From Chloroflexota bacterium (GTDB taxonomy: Bacteria > Chloroflexota > Dehalococcoidia > UBA1151 > TMED-70), in the NCBI GenBank assembly GCA_002721875.1, contig PBLU01000012.1:1-64000 (forward strand): 64,000 bases of DNA, read 5' to 3'. The notes beneath the pieces were generated by a model. The model searched no databases. It had not been told where the DNA came from and saw only the letters and a program-made list of their open reading frames with translations. Shown one piece after another: positions 35,071 to 44,716 of the stretch (its first letter is position 1; the number at the start of each line of letters is the position of its first letter). The position numbers and the translations under genes are program-made.

Positions 35071-36801
35071 ATGAATATTAATTCATTTTTAGGTTCAAAA
35101 AAATTAAGTAATTACTTTTGGAAAACTTATCGAGAGGATCCTCAAAATATAGAAACTGAAAGTCATAGATTGCTACATAGATCCGGTTTCATTTCTCAAG
35201 TTTCAAGTGGTATTTTTAGTTTTCTTCCAATCGGATGGAGATCAATAGAAAAAATAAAAAATATTATACGAGAAGAAATGAATAAATCTGGAGCATTAGA
35301 AATTAATATGCCAGTTGTTCAACCTTCAGATTTATGGAATAAATCAAGCAGAATAGATACATTCATTCCACCTCTTGCAAGATTTTCTGATAGGAGAAAT
35401 AACGATATGGTTATAGCTCCTACGCATGAAGAAACTGTGACTGATTTAGTTTCAAAAAATGTAAATTCATACAGAGATCTACCTATTACTTTGTATCAAA
35501 TCCAAACTAAATATAGAGAAGAACCAAGACCAAGAGCTGGTTTGTTGAGAGTAAGAGAATTTGAAATGAAAGATGCTTATTCTTTTGATATTAATGAAGA
35601 AGGGTTGGATATTTCCTATAAAAAAATGATTGAAGCTTATAACAATATTTTTCAAAGATGTTCAACAGATGTTGTGATTGTTGATGCTGATTCTGGAGCT
35701 ATAGGTGGTAAGGAATCTAACGAATTTATAATGCTAGCTGAAAGTGGTGAAGATATTGTGCTGTTGAGTGAGGATAAAAATTATGCAGCTAATTCAGAGA
35801 AAGCTGTTTTCTTAAAACAAGAATATACATTAGAACGCAATGAAAAACTTGAACTAATAGATACTCCAAATTGTAAAACTATAGATGACCTAAGAAAATT
35901 TTTATCAATTGAAAATAATAAGATTCTAAAAACTATAATTTATAAAGCAGATGATAAATTAATAGGATGTGTAATTAGATCTGATTATTCATTAAATGAA
36001 ACAAAAATAAGAAATCATATCAAAGCTACTAATCTTAAAATTGCTTCAGATAATGAAATTATAAAAGAAGGATTCATACCTGGCTATATATCTCCAGTTA
36101 ATATAAAAAATATAAGTTTTTTATATGATGAGTCAGTAAACTTAGGTCCAGGTAATTTTATAATTGGTTCAAATATTTCTGAAAAACACTACAAAGGTTT
36201 TAATATTGAAAGAGATCTAGTCATTGCAGAATTTGTTGATATAGCCGAGGCTAAAGAAGGTTACTTATCTAAAGAACGATCAAAATTAATAGCTAAAAAG
36301 GGAATTGAAGTAGGTCATGTTTTTAAGTTAGGTACTTCCTACACTTCCAAAATGGGTGCTAAGTTTTCAGATAAAGATGGTCAATATAAAGATATATTGA
36401 TGGGATGTTATGGTATTGGAGTTGGAAGGCTATTAGCTGCGTGTATAGAAGCAAATAATTCTGAAAATAAAATGAATTTACCATTATCTATTTCTCCCTT
36501 TTCTATATATTTAGCTGCTTTACAAACAAATGACGATGAAGTGATGAAACTTTCAGAAAAGGTTTATTCCGTTTTATCAGAAATGGGGTTTGATTTATTA
36601 TTTGATGACAGAGATATTCAAACTGGTGTTAAGTTTAATGATTCTGACTTATTATCTCTACCATACAGAATAGTTGTTTCAAAAAGAAATTTAGCTAATG
36701 GTTTATTAGAATTATATGATAGAGATACAGATAAAACACATACTGTTAATATTGAACAAATAATTGAATTCTTTAAAAATATAAAAAATCAATCACATTA
36801 A
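35071..36801 (+). CDS. proS: Prolyl-tRNA synthetase (bacterial type with editing insert)
   Basis: 576-residue class II synthetase. Motif 1 region SGIFSFLPIGWRSIEKI, motif 2 KYREEPRPRAGLLRVREFEMKD-like block, motif 3 GCYGIGVGRLLAA and a C-terminal anticodon-binding domain are present. Between motifs 2 and 3 (about 225-395) lies the YbaK-like editing insert (KTIIYKADDKLIGCVIR). Starts directly after ispG; it is followed by the nusA leader. Interestingly the matching tRNA-Pro(TGG) is at 44.6 kb. Confidence 0.96.
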   Translation: MNINSFLGSKKLSNYFWKTYREDPQNIETESHRLLHRSGFISQVSSGIFSFLPIGWRSIEKIKNIIREEMNKSGALEINMPVVQPSDLWNKSSRIDTFIPPLARFSDRRNNDMVIAPTHEETVTDLVSKNVNSYRDLPITLYQIQTKYREEPRPRAGLLRVREFEMKDAYSFDINEEGLDISYKKMIEAYNNIFQRCSTDVVIVDADSGAIGGKESNEFIMLAESGEDIVLLSEDKNYAANSEKAVFLKQEYTLERNEKLELIDTPNCKTIDDLRKFLSIENNKILKTIIYKADDKLIGCVIRSDYSLNETKIRNHIKATNLKIASDNEIIKEGFIPGYISPVNIKNISFLYDESVNLGPGNFIIGSNISEKHYKGFNIERDLVIAEFVDIAEAKEGYLSKERSKLIAKKGIEVGHVFKLGTSYTSKMGAKFSDKDGQYKDILMGCYGIGVGRLLAACIEANNSENKMNLPLSISPFSIYLAALQTNDDEVMKLSEKVYSVLSEMGFDLLFDDRDIQTGVKFNDSDLLSLPYRIVVSKRNLANGLLELYDRDTDKTHTVNIEQIIEFFKNIKNQSH

Positions 36802-36823
36802 CATACTAAAAAATGCTAGAATA

Positions 36824-36832
36824 ATACTAACT
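36824..36832 (+). promoter_or_regulatory. Extended -10 promoter for the nusA operon
   Basis: TGCTAGAAT (TGnTAnAAT) at 36824-36832 is a good extended -10 element in the proS-nusA gap, predicting a start near 36839, upstream of the hairpin described next. No -35 at proper spacing. Confidence 0.4.
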
Positions 36833-36865
36833 TAAATAAATTAAAAAAAGGATAAATCAACTAGG

Positions 36866-36891
36866 AAGGTGGGCTTTGCTCACTTTTTTTT
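36866..36891 (+). terminator. Rho-independent terminator/attenuator in the nusA leader
   Basis: AAGGTGGGC (36866-36874) pairs with GCTCACTTT (36878-36886), a nine-pair stem including two G-U pairs with a three-base loop, followed by a run of eight T ending at 36891. It ends 25 bases before the nusA start and 16 before its Shine-Dalgarno AGGAGG. It could end the rpsB-proS message or attenuate nusA. Confidence 0.7.
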
Positions 36892-36916
36892 GTTAACAGT
36901 TATCTAGGAGGTAACT

Positions 36917-38362
36917 TTGAAGAATGAACTTTTCTTAGCCTTAACGCAGTTGGCTGCTGAAAGAAATCTGCCACAATCAATAGTTGTCTCTGCAGTTAAA
37001 GAAGCATTAGCTTCAGCTTATAGAAAAGATCCTGCTGCTAAAGGACAAGATATACTTGTTGAAGTTGACTCAGAAACTGGTGATGTGATTGTAAAAACAA
37101 TTCTTAATGTCATAGAAAAAGATGCTATTGAAGATCCTTTATCCGAAATATCAGAAGAAGAAGCTCAAAAAATTAATAAAGATTTACGAGTTGGAGATTT
37201 TATTGAAACAGGATTTATGGAATATAACCCAGGAAGAATAGCTGCCCAAACTGCAAAACAAGTTGTACTCCAGAAGCTTAGAGAAGCTGAAAGAGATTTA
37301 GTATTCGGGAAATTTGCTGATAAAAAAGGTCAAGTAATTATAGGAACTATTCAAAGGGTAGATTCCAAAAATGTATTTGTGGATATAGGTAGAACCACAG
37401 CTTTGATGCCCCCTGCAGAGCAAACTTACTATGAAAGATATAGAGTAGGACAAAAGCTAAAGTTTTTTGTTACTGAGGTCCAAAGATCTGCTAGAGGTCC
37501 AGAAATTATTGTTTCAAGAACTCATCCAGATCTACTTAGAAAATTATTTGAAACCGAAGTTCCAGAAATTACTACTGGAATAGTCGAAATAAAAGCATTA
37601 TCTAGAGAGGCTGGAGCTAGATCAAAAGTTGCAGTATATTCAGAAGATCCAGAAGTTGATGCAGTAGGAGCTTGTGTTGGACTTAGAGGAATTAGAATTC
37701 AGAATGTAGTCAATGAGCTTCTGGGTGAAAAAATTGATGTTGTTGATTGGGATGAAGATCCTAGAGTATTGATTACGAATTCATTATCCCCAGCTAATGT
37801 TACTAAAGTTCAAATTAATGAAGATGACAGAACAGCCCTTGTTATTGTGCCAAGAAAACAACTTTCTCTAGCTATTGGTAAAGAAGGTCAAAATGCTAGA
37901 TTGGCTGCAAAATTAACATTATGGAAAATTGATGTTCAACCCGAAGAAGATCAAATAAAAGAAATTGCTGAAGAGATAAAAGATGTGCATATTGAAATAG
38001 CCGAAACTAAAGAAAATATTACTGAATCAGAAAAAGAAGAAGTATCAGAAGTTGTTCAAACTATGGATGAAGAAATTTTGTTACAAGAAGATTTAGTAGA
38101 TGACTCAGCTGAGTTAATGGCATTAGAAAAGGAAATACAAGAATTAGAAGAAAAAGAAGAGAAAGAGAAAGTCTTACAGAAACAAAAAGAAGATATCCTA
38201 GATTTTTCATCTGAAGATATATGGGACTTAGGTGGGGCTAAAGGTTCTGAAAAATCCGATGATACTATTAGATTTGCTGAAGACATAGAATCATTAAATA
38301 ATTTTAAATCAGATGATAGAAATTCTAAGAAATCTGATCGAAAAAGAAAAAATAAAAGATAA
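36917..38362 (+). CDS. nusA: Transcription elongation/termination factor NusA
   Basis: 481 residues: N-terminal RNA-polymerase-binding domain (1-130), S1 domain (about 135-200, IIGTIQRVDSKNVFVDIG), then two KH domains (VGLRGIRIQNVVNEL and LAIGKEGQNARLAAKL). The last 130 residues are a strongly acidic, coiled-coil-like segment ending in a basic tail (KKSDRKRKNKR). The start is TTG with a perfect AGGAGG. rimP, which precedes nusA in most bacteria, is missing here, and so is the usual ylxR between nusA and infB. Confidence 0.95.
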   Translation: MKNELFLALTQLAAERNLPQSIVVSAVKEALASAYRKDPAAKGQDILVEVDSETGDVIVKTILNVIEKDAIEDPLSEISEEEAQKINKDLRVGDFIETGFMEYNPGRIAAQTAKQVVLQKLREAERDLVFGKFADKKGQVIIGTIQRVDSKNVFVDIGRTTALMPPAEQTYYERYRVGQKLKFFVTEVQRSARGPEIIVSRTHPDLLRKLFETEVPEITTGIVEIKALSREAGARSKVAVYSEDPEVDAVGACVGLRGIRIQNVVNELLGEKIDVVDWDEDPRVLITNSLSPANVTKVQINEDDRTALVIVPRKQLSLAIGKEGQNARLAAKLTLWKIDVQPEEDQIKEIAEEIKDVHIEIAETKENITESEKEEVSEVVQTMDEEILLQEDLVDDSAELMALEKEIQELEEKEEKEKVLQKQKEDILDFSSEDIWDLGGAKGSEKSDDTIRFAEDIESLNNFKSDDRNSKKSDRKRKNKR

Positions 38363-38375
38363 ATAGGGGATTTAT

Positions 38376-40157
38376 TTGACAACAATGGGACAAGATAGCA
38401 CCAATGATGAGATAAAATCTCCAGTTTCATTACCACTAACAATTACAGTAGGTGATTTAGCTGAAACACTTGATGAATCACAGGTTGATGTGATTAAGGT
38501 ATTAATGAAGCTTGGTGTTATGGCATCAGTAAATCAAGAAATTGATTTTTCTATAGCTGCAAGAGTAGCCCAATCATTTGAAATTCCGGTGCTCAAACCT
38601 AGAGAATCAGTGGATAATTCTAGTGCCTTAAAGGTAGGGTCGTCTATAGATTCAAATACAGAAAATCAGGGAGAAAAGAGAGCTCCTGTGATTACAGTTC
38701 TAGGTCATGTAGATCATGGTAAAACCACACTACTTGATTCCATTAGAAAAACAAATGTGGTTGATGGAGAGTATGGAGGAATCACACAAAAAATTGGTGC
38801 ATATCAGGTAAATCACAACGGATCTGAAATGACTTTTATTGATACTCCAGGTCATGAAGCTTTTTCTTCTATGAGAGTATCTGGAACAAGTGTCACAGAT
38901 ATTGTAGTTTTAGTTGTTGCTGCTGATGATGGTCTCATGCCACAAACTATTGAGTCAATTAATCATGCTAAAAATGCTAATGTGCCAATGATTGTCGCTA
39001 TAAACAAATGTGATTTAGAGGGTGCAGATATAGATAAAGTAAAAAGCCAATTAACTGAACATGAAATTATTGTAGAAGATTATGGTGGAGAAGTACTTTC
39101 AGTACAGGTTTCAGCACTTAAGGGTGAAGGTATTGATGAATTACTTGAATCTATAACCTTACTATCAGAAATTAACGAGTTACAATCTAACACTAAAAAC
39201 TCAGGAAAAGGTGTAATAATTGAATCATATAATGATCCAAAGAAAGGATCTATTTCTACAGTATTGGTTAAGTCTGGTTCATTCAATCAAGGTGATATAT
39301 TAGTTTCTGGCAATAATTCAGGTAAGATTCGTCAAATGATTGATGGATATTCAAAAGAAATCAAATTAGCAAAACCATCCACTCCCATTCAAATAATGGG
39401 TATATCAGGTATAAGTAATATTGGAGATATAGTTGAAGTTGTGAAAGATGAAAAACAAGCAAGAAAAATTATTCAACAAAGGAATAGAGATAAACAAACA
39501 TCAAATTCTAAAATTACAACATTGTCTCAAGTAGTCAAAAGAGCCAAGGCTTCAAAAGATAAAGAAATTAATATTGTAATAAAAACTGGATCCAATGGTG
39601 CCCTTACAGCAGTAGAACAAGTTGTAAATGACTTAACTAGCGAAGAAATACAAGTAAAAATAATTTCAGGATCTGTTGGAGCTGTTACAGAATCTGATGT
39701 AATGTTGGCTACAAGTGCTGAAGATTGTATTATTGTAGCTTTTCAAACTATTGTTCAAGGTGGTGCAATAAGCCAATCTGAAACTAATAATATACCAATA
39801 AGAACTTTTGATATCATCTACACATTAGTTGATGAGATCAAGGAAATAATAGAAGGACTGAAGGGTAAAGAAAAATCCGAAATGAATATTGGCTCTGCCC
39901 GAGTTCTTGAAGTATTCCCTAGAGGAAAGGTTCAGAAAATAGCTGGTGTAAGAGTATTCGAAGGAAATATGACAAGAAATGCAAGAATAAGATTAATCAG
40001 AAATGACGAAACTATATTTGATGGTGGTGTTGAGTCTATGAGGCATTTAACTCAAAATGTAACTGAATTAAAGAATAATATTGAAGGTGGAATTGTATTA
40101 AATGGATTTCATGATATTAGAGTAGATGATGTTTTAGAATGTTATGAATTGAGATAA
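38376..40157 (+). CDS. infB: Translation initiation factor IF-2, short form
   Basis: 593-residue GTPase that brings initiator tRNA to the 30S subunit. G1 is GHVDHGKTTLLDS, G3 DTPGHEAF, G4 NKCD and G5 SALKGEG. The long Lys/Ala-rich N-terminal extension of E. coli IF-2 is absent; only an IF2-N helix bundle (about 20-75) remains. TTG start at 38376, with ATG 38385 as the alternative; AGGGGA lies upstream. Followed by rbfA and truB in the usual order. Confidence 0.95.
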   Translation: MTTMGQDSTNDEIKSPVSLPLTITVGDLAETLDESQVDVIKVLMKLGVMASVNQEIDFSIAARVAQSFEIPVLKPRESVDNSSALKVGSSIDSNTENQGEKRAPVITVLGHVDHGKTTLLDSIRKTNVVDGEYGGITQKIGAYQVNHNGSEMTFIDTPGHEAFSSMRVSGTSVTDIVVLVVAADDGLMPQTIESINHAKNANVPMIVAINKCDLEGADIDKVKSQLTEHEIIVEDYGGEVLSVQVSALKGEGIDELLESITLLSEINELQSNTKNSGKGVIIESYNDPKKGSISTVLVKSGSFNQGDILVSGNNSGKIRQMIDGYSKEIKLAKPSTPIQIMGISGISNIGDIVEVVKDEKQARKIIQQRNRDKQTSNSKITTLSQVVKRAKASKDKEINIVIKTGSNGALTAVEQVVNDLTSEEIQVKIISGSVGAVTESDVMLATSAEDCIIVAFQTIVQGGAISQSETNNIPIRTFDIIYTLVDEIKEIIEGLKGKEKSEMNIGSARVLEVFPRGKVQKIAGVRVFEGNMTRNARIRLIRNDETIFDGGVESMRHLTQNVTELKNNIEGGIVLNGFHDIRVDDVLECYELR

Positions 40158-40164
40158 GAACTTT

Positions 40165-40515
40165 ATGGATTTTAGAATTCAAAAATTTAATAACACCCTT
40201 AAAAAGATTATCGGTGAATCCATTTCAAATCTTGATGAATTAGCCTCTGAAGTTTCTATGATTTCTATAATGAGTGTTGATACCAGTAAAGACTTTTCCT
40301 TTAGTAAGGTATTCGTAAGTATCTACAATCCTTCTAATGAATATATTGATCAAATAATTGAAAACTTAAATGATAAAGCTTTTTATTTTCAAAAAATAAT
40401 CTCAAGTAAAGTAAGGACGTCTAGAACACCAAAAATTAAGTTTTTTTTAGATAAATCGTCTGAATTTCAAAAACAGATCGATGAATTAATTAATGAAGTT
40501 TCTTCTGAAAAATAG
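40165..40515 (+). CDS. rbfA: Ribosome-binding factor A
   Basis: 116-residue KH-fold factor for 16S rRNA maturation. The pattern ISIMSVDTSKDFSFSKVFVSIY and the end STKVRTSRTPKIKFFLDKS-like block (SSKVRTSRTPKIKF) match RbfA. Seven bases after infB and five before truB, inside the nusA operon. Diverged in the N-terminal helix but context is decisive. Confidence 0.9.
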   Translation: MDFRIQKFNNTLKKIIGESISNLDELASEVSMISIMSVDTSKDFSFSKVFVSIYNPSNEYIDQIIENLNDKAFYFQKIISSKVRTSRTPKIKFFLDKSSEFQKQIDELINEVSSEK

Positions 40516-40520
40516 AACTA

Positions 40521-41405
40521 ATGAATTTTCATAAAAGTGGTATATTCATTATAAATAAACCCTATAAATGGACCTCAAATGACGTATTAAGAAAGATTAA
40601 GTCAAGGTATAAATTTAGAAAAATAGGTCATGCTGGTACTCTTGATCCACTTGCTACGGGGATACTTCCACTATTAATAAATGACACCACAAAATATTTT
40701 AACTACTTTCAAACATTTACGAAATCTTATATTGCTGAAATAAGGTTTGGCTATTCAACTTCAACATTTGATTTAGAGGGAGAAATATTAAGTGAAACTA
40801 ATAAAATTCCCAAAGATTTGGATTTGATAGCTAAAAAACTTTCTAGTTTTTTGGGAGAAATAGAACAAGTACCACCAAAATATAGTGCGATAAAAAAGAA
40901 CGGTAAAAGACTATATGAATATGCAAGAAAAAATCAAAGAGTCAAAATTGATTCACGTAAAGTAAAAGTTAACAGCATAAAAGCAATTAGTTGGGAATCT
41001 CCTATATTAACTATCTCAATTAATTGTTCTAGTGGTTTTTATATAAGAAGTTTAGTTAATGACTTAGCAGAAAGTCTTGATAGTTTAGCTACATTAATTA
41101 ACTTATCTAGAATCAATTATGGTCCATTTCAAATAAAGAACTCCATAGATTTAAAAGATTTTGAAGAAATTGAGAATAAACTTTTATCTACAGACTTAAT
41201 TTTTAGTGATAATAAAAAATTACTTTTTGATATTCAAATGGAAAATAATTATTATAATGGTAAAGTTTTTAATTCAGAAAATTTGAATATAAATTCATTG
41301 AATTATGATGATATCAAAATATATAATTATAGTAGAAAATTCATTGGTTTATTATCATTTGATCATTCAAAAAAGTTTTGGAAACCAAAGAATATTATTA
41401 GGTAA
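40521..41405 (+). CDS. truB: tRNA pseudouridine-55 synthase
   Basis: 294-residue TruB. Catalytic D42 lies in HAGTLDPLATG; the KxxYxAxIxFGxxT-type block (KSYIAEIRFGYST) and VPPKYSAIKKNGKRLYEYAR follow. It modifies U55 in the T-loop of tRNAs; all five tRNAs in this window carry the TTC needed. Last gene of the nusA run. The C-terminal 60 residues are poorly conserved. Confidence 0.94.
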   Translation: MNFHKSGIFIINKPYKWTSNDVLRKIKSRYKFRKIGHAGTLDPLATGILPLLINDTTKYFNYFQTFTKSYIAEIRFGYSTSTFDLEGEILSETNKIPKDLDLIAKKLSSFLGEIEQVPPKYSAIKKNGKRLYEYARKNQRVKIDSRKVKVNSIKAISWESPILTISINCSSGFYIRSLVNDLAESLDSLATLINLSRINYGPFQIKNSIDLKDFEEIENKLLSTDLIFSDNKKLLFDIQMENNYYNGKVFNSENLNINSLNYDDIKIYNYSRKFIGLLSFDHSKKFWKPKNIIR

Positions 41406-41447
41406 AGTTCACTAAATTTGTTATCAAATATATCTCCAAATTAAAAA

Positions 41448-42620
41448 ATGCTCATAGAAATAATAAGGAAATTTTTCCAAATAAAATCTGCTCCTGGAAT
41501 TTTATTACTTTTAGCTGCTATTGCAGCAATTCTTGTTGAAAATTCTTTCTTGAGTGATTCTTATTCAAAACTTTTGCATAGTTCTATAAGTATTAAGATT
41601 TTTAACTTTTCAATCGATAAAGATTTTCATCATTGGATCAATGACGGGTTAATGGCTATTTTTTTTCTTTTGGTTGGACTAGAAATTAAGAGAGAATTAA
41701 TTCAAGGCCATTTATCTTCAAGAGAGCAGTTTAGTTTGCCTGCAGTTGCTGCCATAGGCGGAATAACAATTCCTGCAGTAATTTATTTAAGCCTAAATAT
41801 TGGTAATGAATTAACTACTAATGGATGGGCTATTCCTACTGCAACTGATATAGCATTTGCACTAGGTGTAGTTACATTGTTAGGTAATAGGGTACCCATA
41901 TCTCTAAAAGTAACATTGGTAGCCATTGCAATTATTGATGATCTAATGGCGATAATAATTATTGCATCATTTTATACATCTGATTTATCGATTAACAACC
42001 TAGTTTTTGCTACTATAAGCACACTTGTTTTATTTGTATTAAATAATAGAAAAATTCATAAATTGTCCCCTTATATTATTATAGGAATTTTACTTTGGAT
42101 TTTTGTTCTAAAGTCCGGAATACATGCTAGTTTGGCAGGTGTGTTGTTGGCTCAATTTATACCATTAAGATCAAATAATTCTTCAGATCATTCTCCATTG
42201 TCAAAATTAGAACACTCAATAGAACCTTGGGTTAATTTCACTATTCTACCAATCTTTGCGTTTGCAAATGCAGGAGTTTCATTTTCTGGTATGGAATTGA
42301 ATCTTTTATGGGATCCAGTAACCCTAGGGATTATATTGGGGTTATTTTTTGGAAAACAAATTGGAGTTATGTCATTTACTTACATAGGAAGCTTGTTAAG
42401 GCTTTGTAAGTTACCGCCTGATATTTCCTGGGCTCAATATTATGGTCTTTCATTGGTAACTGGAATTGGATTTACTATGAGTTTGTTCATAGGAAGTTTA
42501 GCTTTTACAGATCCAGAATATCAAACATCTGTAAGACTAGGAGTTTTATTGGCATCATTATTAGCAGGTATATTAGGATATCTAACTTTAAGACTTACTA
42601 CAAAATCTTCTAAAGACTAA
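41448..42620 (+). CDS. nhaA: Na+/H+ antiporter NhaA
   Basis: 390-residue antiporter that exports sodium in exchange for protons. The ion-binding aspartates D164-D165 (AIIDDLMA) and the TATD motif (D134) of the crossed helices are present, with about 12 helices. It suits a marine organism. It follows truB by 42 bases on the same strand without a good Shine-Dalgarno sequence. It ends one base from the stop of the convergent MBL gene. Confidence 0.95.
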   Translation: MLIEIIRKFFQIKSAPGILLLLAAIAAILVENSFLSDSYSKLLHSSISIKIFNFSIDKDFHHWINDGLMAIFFLLVGLEIKRELIQGHLSSREQFSLPAVAAIGGITIPAVIYLSLNIGNELTTNGWAIPTATDIAFALGVVTLLGNRVPISLKVTLVAIAIIDDLMAIIIIASFYTSDLSINNLVFATISTLVLFVLNNRKIHKLSPYIIIGILLWIFVLKSGIHASLAGVLLAQFIPLRSNNSSDHSPLSKLEHSIEPWVNFTILPIFAFANAGVSFSGMELNLLWDPVTLGIILGLFFGKQIGVMSFTYIGSLLRLCKLPPDISWAQYYGLSLVTGIGFTMSLFIGSLAFTDPEYQTSVRLGVLLASLLAGILGYLTLRLTTKSSKD

Positions 42621-42621
42621 A

Positions 42622-43476
42622 TTAAAATATAATTCTTTGGCCATCGTATGCTAATTGCATCTTTATATTAGTTTCTTTTGAAATTTTTTTTAGAAATCTA
42701 TTTGTTTCGTAATGATCAATATCATGACATATATCCGTGAAATAGGCATATTTAGGCTTAATGCTTACCGCAGTTTCTATCGCCTTTTCTAAGTTAAAAT
42801 GAGATTTGTGCTCCTTGAATCTTAAGGCATCTAAAATAATTATTTCACTTCCTGATATTCTATCCATTGTTTCTTTAGGAATATAAGAGCAATCACTTAT
42901 GTAAGAAAGATTATCAATTCTGTATCCATTTGCAAAATAATTTTTACCATGATTTACTTTCAAATGTTTTATTTTTTCTTCTTCTATAATAGTAAAATTT
43001 TCATCAATTATATTAAAACTTAATTTTGCAACTGTCCCACCAGATGTAATATTTGAAGTATCAACAAGGTAATAGAATGTTTTCTTTATTACCTCTAAAT
43101 CTTCGTTTCTAAGGTATATAGGTATATTTGATTGAGTATTGTTTGTCCAGTCTCTAAGATCATCGAAACCACCTGCAGCATCTTGATGTGCATGGGTAAG
43201 AATTACAGCGTCAATTTTATTAATTTTATATTTTGGGAACCATTTTATTGCTGATTGATAAAAAAATTTTCCTGCATCAATTAATATATTTTTTGTATTT
43301 CCATTTCTCATAATTCTTATCATTGCGCTGGTATTAAATCTTCTATTTTTTGAGTTAGGCTTCATTGCATTGCAACACACTTTGCAACCAAGTCCATTGG
43401 TTAAGCAACTGACTCTTGGAACTCCTTCTGAAGTACCTGTACCCAAGAAAATTAGTTCTTTTTTTGTGTTAATCAT
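42622..43476 (-). CDS. MBL-fold metallo-hydrolase (PhnP-like)
   Basis: 284-residue metallo-beta-lactamase-fold protein of the PhnP/Lipoate-like phosphodiesterase group. It has the GTGTSEGVPR opening, a cysteine trio (GCKVCC) that can bind a structural zinc as in PhnP, and the metal motif THAHQDAAGG followed by DDLRDWT. In this subgroup the usual second His after Asp is Ala. Later ligands are in SDCSYI and ILDALR and HSHFN-like KSHFNLEKA. Overlaps the enolase-superfamily gene by four bases (ATGA). Substrate probably a cyclic phosphate, inferred from family. Confidence 0.82.
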   Translation of the reverse strand: MINTKKELIFLGTGTSEGVPRVSCLTNGLGCKVCCNAMKPNSKNRRFNTSAMIRIMRNGNTKNILIDAGKFFYQSAIKWFPKYKINKIDAVILTHAHQDAAGGFDDLRDWTNNTQSNIPIYLRNEDLEVIKKTFYYLVDTSNITSGGTVAKLSFNIIDENFTIIEEEKIKHLKVNHGKNYFANGYRIDNLSYISDCSYIPKETMDRISGSEIIILDALRFKEHKSHFNLEKAIETAVSIKPKYAYFTDICHDIDHYETNRFLKKISKETNIKMQLAYDGQRIIF

Positions 43477-44543
43477 TCAAAAATACCTTTTTTAGGTTCA
43501 GCTCCAAAACCTAAATATTCATTTAGTCTTAATTTTCCTTCATCAAAACTCAATATAGAATTATTATCCCATTTTTCCATTGAAATTTTTTTATCTTTGG
43601 GACTATGAATTTCAGCTAGATTTTTTACCAATCCAGATTGGATCATTGGTAAACCCCAAGGTTCACCTCCCCTATGTAATATTATTGGATAACCCTCATT
43701 TGAAATTTTAATTATTTTTAGTAATGCACTAATTCCTCCACACCATGTAATATCAGGTTGCCAAAAATGATATGTATTATTTTTTTTCATATTAGAAAAA
43801 TTTTCATAATTTAAGTCATGTTCACCTCCAGCTAAAAAAATTCCATTTAACTTATCCAAAATAGAACTAGAATTTAATATTTCATCAGGAGTTGACACAT
43901 CCTCAAACCAAAATATATCTAAATCCTTAAGGCCTTCTGACATCTTAATTGTGTAATCTATATCCCAAGACATATAAGAGTCCAACATAATCTTGTTAGA
44001 ATTACTAAAAATCTTTCTAATTTCTTTTATTTTTTTAGTCAGCTTTTTTTTATCTTCAATAAAATTATTAGATGACCTTACACTTAGTTTATAATTGATA
44101 AATCCTAGTTCATTATAGGTTTTTACATCATTTCCTGTTGCATAAGTATTAATATTAGAAATGTGTTTTTCACTTTTATTATTTAATAAATTTTTTATTG
44201 GAATTTCGTAGTATTTGCTAAATGCATCCCATATCGCCAAATCTATTCCTGAAATTGCCATCGAAGCTATCCCACCTCTACCATATGGGATACTTTGTAT
44301 GTACATCTTATTAAATAAATCAGAAATATCTTCGATTTTTTCAATATTCGCTTTTGATATAATTTTTGACAAGTGACCATTTATAACATTTACGGAAGCT
44401 AAGCCTCCACCACCTGTTCCATATCCAATCACTTTATTTTTATCTGTATGAATTTTAGTTATAATTTGCCATAGATTTGGTCTCCAGTCTTTCAGAGAAG
44501 TTTTATAACTTGGATATAGTACTTCAATTTTTGTTATTTTCAT
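43473..44543 (-). CDS. Enolase-superfamily (mandelate racemase/rhamnonate dehydratase-like) enzyme
   Basis: 356 residues with the N-terminal capping domain and a C-terminal barrel. The metal ligands read D in MLDSYMSWD, E in FWFEDV and E in AGGEHDL; the acid/base Asp is in QPDITWCGG and the His in ILHRGG. The QPDxxWCGG and GEHD blocks are most like L-rhamnonate dehydratase. The KxK motif of the racemase group is not intact (KLSV). Substrate is likely an acid sugar. It is the first gene of a pair with the MBL hydrolase and lies 39 bases from tRNA-Pro on the other strand. Confidence 0.8.
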   Translation of the reverse strand: MKITKIEVLYPSYKTSLKDWRPNLWQIITKIHTDKNKVIGYGTGGGGLASVNVINGHLSKIISKANIEKIEDISDLFNKMYIQSIPYGRGGIASMAISGIDLAIWDAFSKYYEIPIKNLLNNKSEKHISNINTYATGNDVKTYNELGFINYKLSVRSSNNFIEDKKKLTKKIKEIRKIFSNSNKIMLDSYMSWDIDYTIKMSEGLKDLDIFWFEDVSTPDEILNSSSILDKLNGIFLAGGEHDLNYENFSNMKKNNTYHFWQPDITWCGGISALLKIIKISNEGYPIILHRGGEPWGLPMIQSGLVKNLAEIHSPKDKKISMEKWDNNSILSFDEGKLRLNEYLGFGAEPKKGIFE

Positions 44544-44582
44544 AAGACTTTGATTAGAATTTACGTATAAAATAAATAACTA

Positions 44583-44657
44583 CGGGGTGTGGCGCAGCGG
44601 TAGCGCACTCGCTTTGGGAGCGAGGGGTCACAGGTTCAAATCCTGTCACCCCGACCA
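44583..44657 (+). tRNA. tRNA-Pro (anticodon TGG)
   Basis: Acceptor CGGGGTG pairs with CACCCCG; anticodon loop TTTGGGA; T-arm GGTTCAAATCC; CCA encoded at 44655-44657. The unusual C1-G72 acceptor pair is typical of bacterial tRNA-Pro. Confidence 0.97.
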
Positions 44658-44716
44658 TTTTTTATTATTTATCTATTAAACTATATCAATATATTTTATA
44701 AATAAGAGGTTATTTT

